From Schistosoma mansoni (lineage: Eukaryota; Platyhelminthes; Trematoda; Strigeidida; Schistosomatidae), in the NCBI RefSeq assembly GCF_000237925.1, contig NC_031496.1, forward strand, positions 33,290,295 to 33,354,294: a DNA stretch of 64,000 nt, given 5' to 3'. Both the position numbers and the translations under genes were made by a program. Below, in pieces: positions 45,012 through 56,612 of this stretch; within the stretch, counting starts at the first letter, position 1; the number at the start of each line of letters is the position of its first letter. The notes under the pieces are model-generated. The model did no database searches. It worked only from the letters and a program-made list of their open reading frames with translations, and was not told the DNA's origin.

Positions 45012-45043
45012 CTTTCGAAAACGAGAGAAATTTTACGAGGACG

Positions 45044-45243
45044 NNNNNNNNNNNNNNNNNNNNNNNNNNNNNNNNNNNNNNNNNNNNNNNNNNNNNNNNN
45101 NNNNNNNNNNNNNNNNNNNNNNNNNNNNNNNNNNNNNNNNNNNNNNNNNNNNNNNNNNNNNNNNNNNNNNNNNNNNNNNNNNNNNNNNNNNNNNNNNNNN
45201 NNNNNNNNNNNNNNNNNNNNNNNNNNNNNNNNNNNNNNNNNNN
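45044..45243. other. Assembly gap (200 N)
   Basis: Placeholder gap within the CR1 sequence just after the LTR element. Confidence 0.99.
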
Positions 45244-45429
45244 AACTAATGATTACCTGGTATTTTTAAGTCATAGATTTCATCCGTCATCCTAGCCAAA
45301 GCGTTTCCAACTACTGGCCGATTATCTTCGCTGTTGTTTACATTTGTGTGCCTTTATATACGATGAATGAAGATATATGTTCTAGTAAAAGTGAAGTAGA
45401 TATGGTGTGTAATGCACAACTACTTGTCC

Positions 45430-47040
45430 CGTTGACAATGAGATACCAGCCATAGGACCTTTACACGTGACAGAGGATATAGTTCTTCCTTTGATAACTA
45501 ACCTAAAACCTTGTAAGATACCGGGCCCCGATGGGTTACACCCACGTTTGCTGTCGTCGCTTGCGGACATTATCTCAAGACCGCTCACGATGCTCTTCAA
45601 CATGTCCCTTTCACAGGCTCAACTACCTAGAGACTGGAAAGACGCCATAGTTAGTCCTATATTTAAGGATGGTCAGAGACGGATAGTATCTAACTACCGG
45701 CCTGTTAGCCTGACCAGTATAGTAGTTAAGTTACTTGAAAAATTAATTCGGGCTAAGCTACTGAGCCACATTGATTCGTACAATCTGTTAACTCCCGAGC
45801 AACATGGGTTTCGTAACAAGCATTCATGCTTGACTAACTTACTCATTGCGAGAGAGGATTGGACAGCTGCACTAGACAACGGCCAGTCTGTCGACGTGAT
45901 ATTTATAGATTTTAGCAAAGCGTTTGATAAGGTTTCACACTTAGGTCTTATGCAAAAGCTCTCGAGCTTTGGTATAACAGGTGCTATACAGGAATGGATA
46001 GGAAGCTTCTTATGTGACCGCAGACAGAGAGTGAGAGTCAATGGAACTCTATCCGAATGGAAACCGGTCAAAAGTGGTGTACCCCAAGGCACCATCTTGG
46101 GCCCTTTACTTTTCCTTCTGTATATTAATGAACTACCTTTATTACTTAAGTCGTCGACGTTATTGTTTGCGGATGATGTTAAAATCTGGAGAACAATAAG
46201 AAATGAGACTGATCGTTGTTATCTACAAGCAGATTTAGACGAATTAGTTAGGTGGGCTCATGATTGGGGCCTGGAAGTTAATTCTAGGAAGAGCGTGTTC
46301 ATGCACATCGGGCACGATATTAGTTACCACTATACCATTAATGGTACATCTCTGCCACGCGTTCATGCGCATAAAGACTTAGGAGTAATTATAAGTCACG
46401 ACTTAAAAACTACTACGCACTGCAATGCGGTTGCTTCCAAAGGCTATCGCGCGCTATGGTCGCTTCGCAGAGCATTTAAATGCTTTGACGAGGATATTTT
46501 TCGAATTTTATATCCCACCTATGTAAGGCCACACTTAGAATACTGTATCCAAGCAGCTAGCCCTTGTCTGATAAAGGATACTAAATCGCTTGAGCGTGTC
46601 CAGCGTGTAGGGACAAAATTAGTAAAGGGTCTTTCCAAACTCCCTTACGATGAGCGTTTAAAACGTCTAAATCTTTTCCCCTTATCTTATCGTAGGACGC
46701 GAGGTGACCTTATACTGGCATTTCGTATCTTTAATTATGATCTGGGTGTTAATATGTCTTACCTTTTTGCTCCCTCCAGCACTAATAATCTCCGGGGTCA
46801 TAGCAAGAAGGTTCTGAAACCGCGATCTAATAAATTAAAGGTGGGGTCCCGTTTTTCTCATCGAGTGGTCAATGACTGGAACGCTTTACCAGAACAAGTG
46901 GTATCAGCACCATCAGTGAACATTTTCAAAAAGAAGCTGGACCTTCACTGGAAGGAAATCTGTCAGGATTAACACAGGTTCATCAACCTACTATCCTTAT
47001 TACTGAAGACTGAAGACTGAAGTTGTACTATCAATTTCAA
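45430..47040 (+). mobile_element. CR1-clade LINE with a long open reverse transcriptase frame
   Basis: An uninterrupted 501-codon frame to TAA at 46972. Order of motifs: GPDGLHPRLL, LPRDWKDAIVSPIFK, NYRPVSLTSIV, EQHGFRNKHSC, FIDFSKAFDKV (first catalytic Asp), SGVPQGTILGPLLFLLYINE, LFADDVKIW (catalytic ADD), LGVIIS, then the C-terminal LERVQRVGTKLVKGLSKLPY and FSHRVVNDWNALP. This is the RT and thumb of a CR1-type LINE. The endonuclease and start lie in or beyond the gap. The 3' end shows ACTGAAG tandem repeats near 47005-47025, as CR1 elements end in short tandem repeats. Confidence 0.92.
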
Positions 47041-49389
47041 ATTCACTTATATCATAGTTGTAACTTATAACCCTTGTATATAAACATCAAAAGGCTCATT
47101 GTGGACTTCAAGTTCTTATCAATGTCTTTAGTTGTGCTATTTACGTCATTTTAAACAGTGGAATCTTTTATTGTGTCATAAATTGTATAGTAACTCCTCT
47201 GTAAGATAGTGTAAGGAATAACTCAGTTCGGTAACTAATGCTATGAAGGAGCGGACTCCCACAAATACCCACCACTATTGTCTCGTGAAACATACTCATT
47301 AAAATTTGGGAAGCACAAATTACTGACTCAAATGTTTTTAATAAATCAAAGTTAGTGAAAAACGATTGTCTCTGTTTACCTATTTTCTTTGTTTTCAATG
47401 CTAATGAACTCTGGGTCTCCTGAGTCGATAATTTATAACTAATTCACCCCAATACCCCACGAATTCATCTAATTTCTTTATCAATAGGCAATCTGCTTGA
47501 GAATTCTAAACGTTTTTTTAAATCTAAAATTGACCATGTAGATGTAATCCTGTCTAATAATCCACACACTTGAATATACAATTGATTTTAACAAGGTAAC
47601 TAACATATCTGTATTGGCATAAATAATAACTTCTTACAATTTTATCATGCGGATAAGATATTAAGAGCCGGAAAGCTAAATTTGACTGTTTTCTTACTGA
47701 TACCAATTAAACTGTTCTGTGAATTTAAAGATAATGTTGTGGTAGTAGTAATTTCTGATTATGACGATAATCATTAGCGTTCTCAATAGTTTTCCCTTCC
47801 TATTGTTAGAATTTATTCACAGTCAATCTTAACACCCTAATATTCCATTGTATTTCAACTTCACGTTATCAAAGTTTATGTTTCCGTACAGGGTCCTAAA
47901 GTCTCTTATTTCAGGAAAGTTTGTTCATCTACAAGAGTGGACATATCTGTATCAAATCTATATAGTTATAGAACACTTTAAGACATTCTATGCTATCAGC
48001 TTTCACATCATGATTATATGAAGTTATTAATCTTGTCCGTCTTTAGCTTTTTATTATTATCTACAACCACCGATATCATAATGCTTTACTATCAGCATCT
48101 TAGAATCTTCAAGCCTAAAATGTAGCATAAGCATCCTGGCGAAATGTATATCACACCGTATACTGCATAATAATTCACCCTGTGCTAAAAGATGCTAGTT
48201 AAAACATGATGTTTGTAGATTGCTTGTATTGTGCTATGGATATTTTTGAAGCCTAATGTTTGCATGAGAGGCCAACGAATTATGCTTTAAACGTTGGATA
48301 CTGAAATCTAAATAATAAGAACAGATCATTTTGTGGGGCTGTGAACTTGTACTGTCTGATGGTTAACAAAATCATTGTGCATGTCATTTCACTGTCTGCC
48401 GTAATGTAGTGATCTTGGCAAAAGTAGATTACTAACTGGCGTTATAAGTCATATAAGAAAGTATAGACTTCTTGAATTGAATCCTAATAATTATGGATCA
48501 TGGCTTTAAATCCAATTTACCTGTAAGCTATTTACCTTATATGATTTTACACATTTTGATCATTTTCACTTTTTCCTTTAAAATTCTTGTCTTTTCTGTG
48601 ACTGCAAATTACAATACATTAGGCTTGTGTAAATATCTTGTGTAGTTTTACTGTTTCACTACAAAATACCATTCCTTGTTCCTTAAAAATATACCAAGAA
48701 CTACGAGTTTAGGCTTTTAATGTCTAAAGCTTATCTGGTATCGATCACTAGGACTCACTACCAAAAACGTTTTTTGTTTCCTATAAGCACTATGTTCATG
48801 AGACAGGCATATAAGTCAGACGTTTAGGTTCACTTAATTCTACTTGCTTACTTCTCTGATTCTGTGCAGCACTCCACTTCTGTTGATTCCAATGTAGGAA
48901 ATATAAGAAGCCTAGACTAAGATTCTCACTCCAACCATCGACATATAGAATACCTGGTAGTACTATTATAGGTTCTCACCTGGAAATCTAATCGTTTGGT
49001 CACGATTGTTGTGCAACCTAGGGTAAGTATACATCTATTCAAGTTTAAGTACTACGTCATCACATCAAGACAAAGTGAACAAGATAAATAACAAACGAGT
49101 TGAATTAGTAATAGTAGTAAAAGTTATTGTTAAGAAAGGCTTATATATTAAATCTCGGAATTTCATGCAGTTGATTCTTTATACGAATTTGAATAAAGCC
49201 AAAACAGCGGTTGAGGCAGAATATTATGAATTCATCATATTTTGTGATTTTTCATCAGCTGCTTACAACCATATATATATCAGGGTGTAACACTGAGTTT
49301 TGGTATACACTTTTGACAGCACTCGTAAACTTCGCTTAAATAAAAGCTTCGAAGAGGATTTTATTTTCATTACAACCTGTCTTCATGAA
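47041..49389. other. AT-rich sequence, no gene recognised
   Basis: 2.3 kb without a supportable frame or repeat match. It should contain or precede the missing early exons of the START gene, but none could be recognised by eye. Confidence 0.45.
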
Positions 49390-49850
49390 AGTGCATACTC
49401 ATTAAAATTCATCTAGAAGTATGCCAAAAATAATGTACACAATGCAGCGAAAAAGAAAGCCTACTTATATCTGCGCTTCAAAGGATATAAGATTACTGAA
49501 GTAATTAACCACAGGATAAATGCTACGATGAACATTGATGATCCAGTAGAAAGACTGACGACATTATGAAAAAGGTCAACAAGTCATCTTTTCTTTTTAA
49601 CTCCAAATGCAATAACCAGTCTACATGTGGATCCTAAGACACGAACTCTGAGCACGTTCCAAAGAATTTGAAACTGAGAGGTACAACAGCATTAAATACC
49701 GCAATGGCTCGGTATTTAGTTGGTACCGAGAATATTATTGACATTTCCTGATCCTTCAAAATTATCAGCAAAAAAAACGCAGCGTCTCTTTGGTTTGCTA
49801 AAGCAGTAAAACGTTTTTATGTGGTCTTCGCCAAACTACTTCTTATTTTC
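49390..49850 (+). mobile_element. Penelope-like element, decayed C-terminal fragment
   Basis: The + strand frame reads AYLYLRFKGYKITEVINHRI, then debris, then EHVPKNLKLRGTTALNTAMA, RYLVGTENIIDIS and NAASLWFAKAVKRF. The order (RT end, EHVPKWL-type GIY-YIG segment, A-x-A-x-x-L-x-D-T motif) fits the nuclease end of a Penelope-like element of a third type. Several stops show long decay. Confidence 0.6.
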
Positions 49851-50697
49851 TGTACTCTAAAACCATTCACTCACTCTATTCGCCTAACTTACGTAAACTC
49901 ATTAAATCTTGTTTAATTATTGCATAACCCTTGAGTTTCTAATTTTAGACGATGACAAGATCACGTTTTTAAAATTTTTCATATCTACTTTCCAGTGACT
50001 TGAACTTTATGAAAACTCTTCATAACTACAGTCACACGACCCGTCCTTTTCTATTTCCGGATTTCATTTAATTACTGTCGCATGCCCTCCTCCTATGTTT
50101 TTAAATTCCGTTTATAAATGACCTCAAATTTATTCATATGTATGTTATTAATGATAATATTTATTATTCTAGCCTTTTTCCATCACCAATGTAAATTGTT
50201 TCACATTAGATATTACATCTCAATTCGTATAAGTGTTTGTAAGCAGGTGATGAGGAACCATGAAACAAAAGGAATTCATATTATTCTGCCTTAATAGTAG
50301 TTTTGGCTTTATTCAAATGTCAGAATATGGGCGAAGATACAGAATGGTTAAATTCACACTATTACAAGCTATTTGATACTATGTTGCCTAATGTCTCCTA
50401 ATGTCAGCCATCACTATCACCAAAAGGCTTGTACCCCATCCCTCCTTTCAACACAGCTTCAAACCAACAATTATCAAGTTCATATACTAATGCCATAGTT
50501 CACCTTGGTTGCTCTCAACTACACGTTTTAGTTGAAACTTGTCCTCACTATTGATCACTAATCATTAGTGAGTAACTATGAAATTCGGTAGATTAATAAG
50601 TCTAAGATTTCTAGAAATAATCTTAATCATTATCTGATTATATATATTTTAAAAAAAACTAACTTATTATATTCTGTTGTTTGTATTGATTTGCAAG
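49851..50697. other. AT-rich intron sequence before the START exon
   Basis: No repeat or exon recognised; the last 40 bases are the pyrimidine-rich acceptor region. Confidence 0.45.
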
Positions 50698-50815
50698 GGG
50701 ATTCCTGTTCGAAAACAATGTATCCGAGCATTAACCCACATGAATGCATATATTATTCGACAACTTGGTACAAATTCCTGTGAAATGACTTATGTCACTA
50801 GCTGTGATTTCCGTG
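50698..50815 (+). CDS. STARD10: STARD10-like START-domain protein, internal exon
   Basis: A 118-base exon with acceptor TTTGCAAG and donor GTTAGTGT. It codes GIPVRKQCIRAL, then an aromatic/aliphatic strand (AYIIRQLG), NSCEMTYV and CDFRG. This is the antiparallel sheet region of a START lipid-binding domain: vertebrate STARD10 and PCTP have the equivalent order of RA-x-x-x-x-x-GYLI, P-x-S-C-x-x-TY and D-x-x-G. It ends in phase 1, and the final G joins GT at 53985 to give Gly. STARD10-type proteins move phosphatidylcholine and phosphatidylethanolamine between membranes in the cytosol. Earlier exons with the first half of the domain must lie upstream on the + strand; I could not find them between 36 and 50.7 kb, and three assembly gaps fall there. 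Confidence 0.85.
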
Positions 50816-50865
50816 GTTAGTGTGTAGTGTTTTTTTTAAAAAAAAATAATATTTCAATTTTATAT

Positions 50866-51213
50866 TCAGAAAAAAGATAAGCGCTTTGATGAAAGCAGTT
50901 CCTCTGCTCGCTTGTGTAACTCATGAACTCTGAGATGACGATGAATAGCGTCTCTGGCTTTGATCCTTGTTACTTTTGAAGGAATGATAACATCTAACGA
51001 AATCCCCATGTTAGTAATGCTGACGTTCAGCAAGATATATTTAAATACAGTAATGACAATTGAGTTAGTGTTACCATCGTAAAACACTAGCTCTGATAGC
51101 TTAGACATGTTTCGCGTGTCATCCAAATGGCTTGCATGTCGTATATTAATTACTTGGTGCGAAAAGCGAAGAGATAGTGTATTATATATGATAAGTATCC
51201 GCTGTTTCATCAC
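50866..51213 (-). CDS. Unrecognised 115-residue ORF inside a STARD10 intron
   Basis: An uninterrupted ATG-to-stop frame, antisense to the host gene, in the intron between 50815 and 53985 and outside the neighbouring RTE LINE. The protein is not low complexity: a basic N-terminal half (SHQVINIRHASHLDD), a hydrophobic middle and a charged C-terminal helix (KARDAIHRHLRVHELHKRAE). The length is modest and could arise by chance in DNA of this composition. I do not recognise a family. It could be a small intronless gene, a retrocopy, or an unannotated repeat fragment. Confidence 0.25.
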   Translation of the reverse strand: MMKQRILIIYNTLSLRFSHQVINIRHASHLDDTRNMSKLSELVFYDGNTNSIVITVFKYILLNVSITNMGISLDVIIPSKVTRIKARDAIHRHLRVHELHKRAEELLSSKRLSFF

Positions 51214-51439
51214 TACTCCTTGGTTGGAGTCTTAGAAATGCGACTCAGGTGTTTAAAACGTTATTAAAAATGACTCAAAATAGAAGCCAGTGAAGGTCCT
51301 GTTATAGGATTCTATTACACTCTTCATACTAATGAGAAAATCTTCCCCAAGTTTTTCTTGTCTGTATCTTCGGCCGAACTATACATCTTATTGTATATCA
51401 TTTCTGTTCATTTCTTTGTTAATTGTTGCTTACTTAAAC

Positions 51440-53890
51440 TTTTTACCCCTCATGAAGGAGCAAAGACTGCTCACCAGTATTCTCCATCCAACTCTGTCCT
51501 GGGCAATCCTTCCCACTTACTATTCATTATTTTCATGTCTGTTTCCAATTCCCGACGCAATGTGTTCTTTGATCTTCCTGTTTTCTGTTTCCCTTCACGA
51601 TTTCAAGTTAGGACTTGCTTCGTGATGCAGTTTGATGATTTCTGAGATGTATGTTCTATCCACTTCCATCTTTTTTTCCTAATTTCCTCCTCAGCTGATA
51701 GCTGGTTTGTTCTCTCCTACAGTAGTTTGTTGCTGATGGTGTCCGGTCAACGGACATTAAGTATCTTGTGTAGACAACTGTTTGTAAATACTTGTGCCAT
51801 TTTGATGATGGTTTTAGTAGTTCTCCAAGTTTCAGCTCCGTACAATAAGACTTACCGTCTTGACGTTCGTATTAAAGATTGTGACTTTGATGTTATCTAA
51901 CAGACAGTTGTTTTGAGTTCCATATATTCTTTAGTTGTAGGAATGCTGCCCTTACCTTGCCAATCCTCACCTTTACATCTGTATTTTGAGGATCTTGGTA
52001 TATGTTGAGGCCTACTGCTACAGAGTCTTCTACTATACCGATTGTCTTCGTCTGCATTTGGTGATGTCTATGGGATGGAAGCACTAGGTGATCTGTGAAG
52101 TTCAAATAGTTTAGTTGCATTCAAGCTGTCCATTGTATTCCGTGCTTCCCGTAAGATATCATAGTCTTCACAATCCAGTCAACCACCAAAAGAAAGAGAA
52201 AGGATACAGTAAGCAACCTCGTCTGACACCGGTTCTCACTTGGAATGCATCTGTGATCTGTCCTCCATGCACGACATTGCAATGTAGTCCGTCATAAGAA
52301 TTCCGGATGATGTTGACGGTCTTCTCGGCCACTCATTCTGTAGTTTCGGTCAAGGTACCATGATGTCATCCTATCCACGCTGTCAAATGATTTCTCATAA
52401 TCAAGGAAGTTGATGTATGGTGACGACATTTCAACGATGATCCGCAGTGTCGCAACTCGGTCTGTGCACCGCCGATCCCTACGGAATCCGGTCTGTTCAT
52501 CCTGGCATCGATAGTTGTGATTCCTCTATAGCTCTCACATTTGCTGATATCTCCTTTTTTAGGTATCTTGATGAGGTATCCTTCTTCCAGTCTGTTTATG
52601 ACACTTCTTCTTCCCCCCAAATCCTCCTGAATAGAATGTAAAGCATGTTTTCAGCTGTTTCTATGTCTGACTTCAATGCTGCAGCTGGTATACTGTCAGG
52701 TCCTGGTGCTTTCTCACTCTTGATTTATCTGATGACCATCTTGACTTCTTCGATCGTTTGTGAACTGATATCTATGGACAAGTTTGTGTGTGCTGCTTCG
52801 ATTTCCGGTGGAATTCAGTGGAGCTGATATATTCAGGAGTTTTTCAAAACGTTCTACATATCTGTCCCTCTGTTCTCGAATCTCATTGGTTGTCTTTCTT
52901 TGTCTTTGACTGGTCTTTCTGGTTTACCGTATTTTCTTACTATTTTCCTCATTGTGTCACTTAGTTATTCCATATTTCCTTCTCTTGCAGCATTTTCCGC
53001 CGTCGTCGCTAGTTCTCCCACGTATTTCTGCTTGTCAGTTCTAATGCTCTTCTTCACTCCCTTGTTTGCTTCTGCGTGCTCCGTTTGTGCCTTGACACTT
53101 TCTGCTCGTGTTCGACTGTTGTTAACTGCTGTCTTTTTGTTCTTCTTTTCTTCAATCTTGTCTAGGGTTTCCACAAAGATCCATTCTTTATGATGATGCC
53201 TGTTTCAGATGAGCACCGCTGACGCGTTGCAGTTAGTACTTCTTTGATCCCTTTCCAGTCGTCCTCCATTGTAGTTTCTTCTTATTTGAATAGATCCTGT
53301 AAAGCTTTGAACCTGTTGTTGAGAGTTATCTTGAATTGGTTGAGTTTGTTGGTATCTGGAAGGAAGGCAGTATTGAACCTTTGTAATGCTGTTTGTACAG
53401 TTGCCCAATATTTCGTTAGCTTCAGTTTCATCTTGGTCACAACCTGATGGTTATCTGAAGCTATGTCAGCTCCTCTCTTGGTTCTCACTTCTTTCATTAA
53501 CGTTGTGAATTTTTTAGTGATACAAATATAATCTATCTGGTTCTCCGTGGTATGGTTCGCTGAGATCCATTTATTTTTACGTATGAGTTTGTGGGGCAAT
53601 ATTTTGCCGTCTATAACCGATTTGTTGAAGGCACAAAGGTTTGCAAATCTCACCCTATTTTCATACCTTTCCCTTAGTCAGTTCATGATGTCTCTTGATA
53701 TCTTCATACCCAGTGTTATCCATTCCGACTTTTGCGTTTGGATCTCCCATCATGATGGTGAGATCCTTCCTTGGACACTTCGCTGTGATTGATTGCAGTC
53801 TCTCAGAACTGATCTTTAATGTCGTCATTGCTATCATTGGTGGGTGCAAAACATTGGATGACATTCATTGTGATCTTTTGACAAATTAAC
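51440..53890 (-). mobile_element. RTE-clade LINE, second subfamily, nearly full coding length
   Basis: About 2.45 kb, antisense to the START gene. Reading the minus strand from 53864: an endonuclease segment (DLTIMMGDPNAKVGMDNTGY), TTENQIDYICITKKF, KLKLTKYWATVQTALQRFN, METLDKIEEKKNKKTAVNNS, the RT start (EEGYLIKIPKKGDISKCESY) and QLNYLNFTDHLVL in the ADD-box region, then the 3' end with CCTCATGAAGGAGC. Many frame breaks. Its 5' edge lies about 100 bases from the acceptor of the last START exon. Confidence 0.88.
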
Positions 53891-53984
53891 ATCTCTACAA
53901 ATTATTTGTCTACATTGTGCTTTTAATGTGTCGTTTACCCTAACCCTTTCCATAAACACATTTATATCGGTTTGTATTTTCTAG

Positions 53985-54388
53985 GTAAAATACCCATTTG
54001 GGTAATTAACAAGGCCACACAGTTTATGGCTCCTCGAGCAATTCAAATATTGTACAAAGCATGCACTAAATACAATACTTGGAAAAAATCAAATAATCCA
54101 GATTATAAACCATGGTTATATCCTGATCAAATCAATTTACCATTATTATGTTGGGATGATTTAGATCAGACAGCTAATTTGGGACCTACTGATGATGGTG
54201 GTGATATTACATCATTACCTACTGATGAACCTATCCTCTTAGATAGAAATGACAGTTTTAATAGTCAAGAAGAACAAAAAGATGTAGAAGAAGAAGAAGT
54301 AGTAGAATTTGATTCAGTACCTGTTCAAGATCAAATACAATCATGTGTCAATGGAACTTCTATTGCTACTGTATCCGACTCTAGATAA
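53985..54388 (+). CDS. STARD10: STARD10-like START-domain protein, terminal exon
   Basis: Last exon: acceptor TTTTCTAG, 134 codons and a TAA stop. The start, KIPIWVINKATQFMAPRAI, followed by YKACTKYNTWKK and YKPWLYPDQ, matches the C-terminal START helix and the following segment characteristic of STARD10 (WVVNK-x-SQFLAPKAM, YKACLKYPEWK, FKPWLHPEQ in vertebrates). It ends in an acidic, disordered tail with an EEQKDVEEEEVVEF run; vertebrate STARD10 also has an acidic tail that is a casein kinase II target, so shared regulation is an inference. The retained PWL-x-P block favours STARD10 over PCTP or STARD7. The exon begins about 100 bases past the edge of an antisense RTE LINE. Confidence 0.92.
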
Positions 54389-55389
54389 ATTGATTGTATA
54401 GACAGTTATTTACTAGTGTTGTTTGTCGGTTTATTGGTGATTAGATGCACAAATTTATTTTGAATATGTATGATTTTATGATATATTGAACTTATATTAC
54501 AGTCAATGGTTTTTATGATCACGTTTGTTTTAATGGAATGGTAATGATAACCAACCATCAGCTTTGTTTTATTTTATTTTCTTTAAACTAAACATGAGGA
54601 GGAGGAGGAGGAGGAAACAACATGTTCATTTGGTTGTTCGATAGTAACTATTGGACATAGGGATGTAAAGATTGATTGTTTAGGGGTGTGTGTGTGTGTT
54701 TGCATGTTTACATCTTCTACCTAATTGACAATGTACACACTATTACTTCTTGTTGTTGTATAAAAAGAAAACTGGTTCATTTCTTACAATCTTTTTTTTT
54801 GTAAAAAGGCTACAGTTTATGAATTCCATTTTGCAAAATGCACAATATGTATTTCTCATTTATTGTTAGTATTACAAAAATGTAGAGAGAGAGAGAGTGA
54901 GGTGGGGGAAAGGGAAATTGTGGAAAATATGTCAATACTAGACTACTCTTCTATACTACACTCGATACTTTCTTACCCTGTGAACTTAGTAACGAGTTGT
55001 GTGTATGTGTGTGTCTGTGTGTACATCTTTCTGTGCATATTTAAATACTCACCCGTTGCTCGATATTATCTAAAAAAAAACTATATTTTTGTATTTTCTT
55101 TGATTTGGGAAAATTCTTGAAAAAGAATATATATATGTATTTTTAAGAAATATTTTTTCATTAATACGTTTAGAGATGATTTGTTTGTTTGTATGTTTTT
55201 TTTGGGGGGGGGAGGGGGTTCCATGTCTTTATCACCATGACTTGTGTATATCAAGTCTGCCCTCAAAATACGATAATTCATTAAATGTGAACTTCTTTAT
55301 AATTTCGATAAGAAGATTACTAATTTATCCAATCAACTTTTAACGAATGTACTTCAAAAAGCGGGATAGCGGATATTCTAAATGTTAAT
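54389..55389 (+). other. 3' UTR and downstream of the STARD10-like gene, simple-sequence rich
   Basis: (GAG)n at 54597-54615, (GT)n at 54686-54700 and 54999-55022, (GA)n at 54884-54898, and a G run at 55201-55217. No AATAAA hexamer was found after the stop, so the transcript end is not placed. Confidence 0.5.
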
Positions 55390-55779
55390 CATTTTATGAA
55401 ACGAATTGACGTGCTTATTAACATAAACATGATTAAAATACATTTCATTTGAATGAGAGATTCATATTCAAAAATGAGTCAATATAGGTTAACGTTTAAC
55501 TGCCCTGGTAACAGAAAGATCATCGAGTGTAGTTTGACTGATAAGATGAGATATACTCCATAACCCCTATACTAATTTATGTACATTATAATCATCCTAT
55601 AAGTCATTAAGTTGTCAGTCGTACATTTATCAATGGCTAAGCATGTAGATCAATATGCACTTAAAAACATCCCTGGATTGAATCAAATTACAATATACCT
55701 TTCAATGAAAGAATGGAAACCTATCAATTCCATCAAGTAGCTATTACAAGATTCTCAATTTACAAACCTGAATTAGATC

Positions 55780-56096
55780 ATATAGTTGAGATCATGAGTC
55801 ACTTGAAGCTAGACCGCCGTAGAAAACCTGGAAGCACTGGACGGCCGTTTCGTCCTAATGTGGGACTCCTCAGCAGTGAGCATCCGAGATCCCACCTCGC
55901 CGAGATTCGAACCCAGGACTCAACAGTCTCGCGCCAGAGCAATTAACCGATAGATCACTGAGCCGGCATCCAACAGTGTTAACGTTTAACTTCAACCAAT
56001 CCACGAAATTGAGCAACCATTCATCGATGTCTTCAGTTAGTTGATATCTCCCAATAGACCTGGGTGAACTCCACTGGTCACTGCTTCTCACAAGAA
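55780..56096 (-). mobile_element. Family B ribozyme element (left arm copy)
   Basis: TATAGTTGAGATCATGAGTC tail, hammerhead, tRNA-like head (GAGATTCGAACCCAGGACTC) and 5' body up to CACTGCTTCTCACAAGAA at the gap. Confidence 0.85.
55834..55879 (-). ncRNA. Hammerhead-like ribozyme of family B, intact core
   Basis: TCACTG, CTGAGGA, stem II GTCCCACATTAGGAC, GAAA, ACGGCCGT, C17, CAGTGC; stem I has 5 bp. Confidence 0.65.
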
Positions 56097-56296
56097 NNNN
56101 NNNNNNNNNNNNNNNNNNNNNNNNNNNNNNNNNNNNNNNNNNNNNNNNNNNNNNNNNNNNNNNNNNNNNNNNNNNNNNNNNNNNNNNNNNNNNNNNNNNN
56201 NNNNNNNNNNNNNNNNNNNNNNNNNNNNNNNNNNNNNNNNNNNNNNNNNNNNNNNNNNNNNNNNNNNNNNNNNNNNNNNNNNNNNNNNNNNNNNNN
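56097..56296. other. Assembly gap (200 N) at the centre of a palindrome
   Basis: Placeholder gap exactly at the symmetry axis. Confidence 0.99.
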
Positions 56297-56612
56297 GGAG
56301 TTCTTGTGAGAAGTAGTGACCAGTGGAGTTCACCCAGGTCTTTTGGGAGGTATCAACTAACTGAAGACATCGATGAATGGTTGCTCAATTTCGTGGATTG
56401 GTTGAAGTTAAACGTTAACACTGTTGGATGCCGGCTCAGTGATCTATCGGTTAATTGCTCTGGCGCGAGACTGTTGAGTCCTGGGTTCGAATCTCGGCGA
56501 GGTGGGATCTCGGATGCTCACTGCTGAGGAGTCCCACATTAGGACGAAACGGCCGTCCAGTGCTTCCAGGTTTTCTACGGTGGTCTAGCTTCAAGTGACT
56601 CATGATCTCAAC
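56297..56612 (+). mobile_element. Family B ribozyme element (right arm copy)
   Basis: Forward copy: 5' body (GTTCTTGTGAGAAG), tRNA-like head (GGCTCAGTGATCTATCGG, CCTGGGTTCGAATCTCGG), hammerhead and tail ending CATGATCTCAACTATATG. Confidence 0.85.
56518..56563 (+). ncRNA. Hammerhead-like ribozyme of family B, intact core
   Basis: Same sequence as 55834-55879 on the opposite strand. Confidence 0.65.

Larger units (their letters stand above)
55390..56096 (+). repeat. Left arm of a ~705 bp palindrome
   Basis: Reverse complement of 56297-57012 almost without change. The outer ~390 bases are not a known repeat; the inner ~320 bases (55780-56096) are a reverse family B element. Symmetry ends near ATCATTTTATGAAACG. 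Confidence 0.9.
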
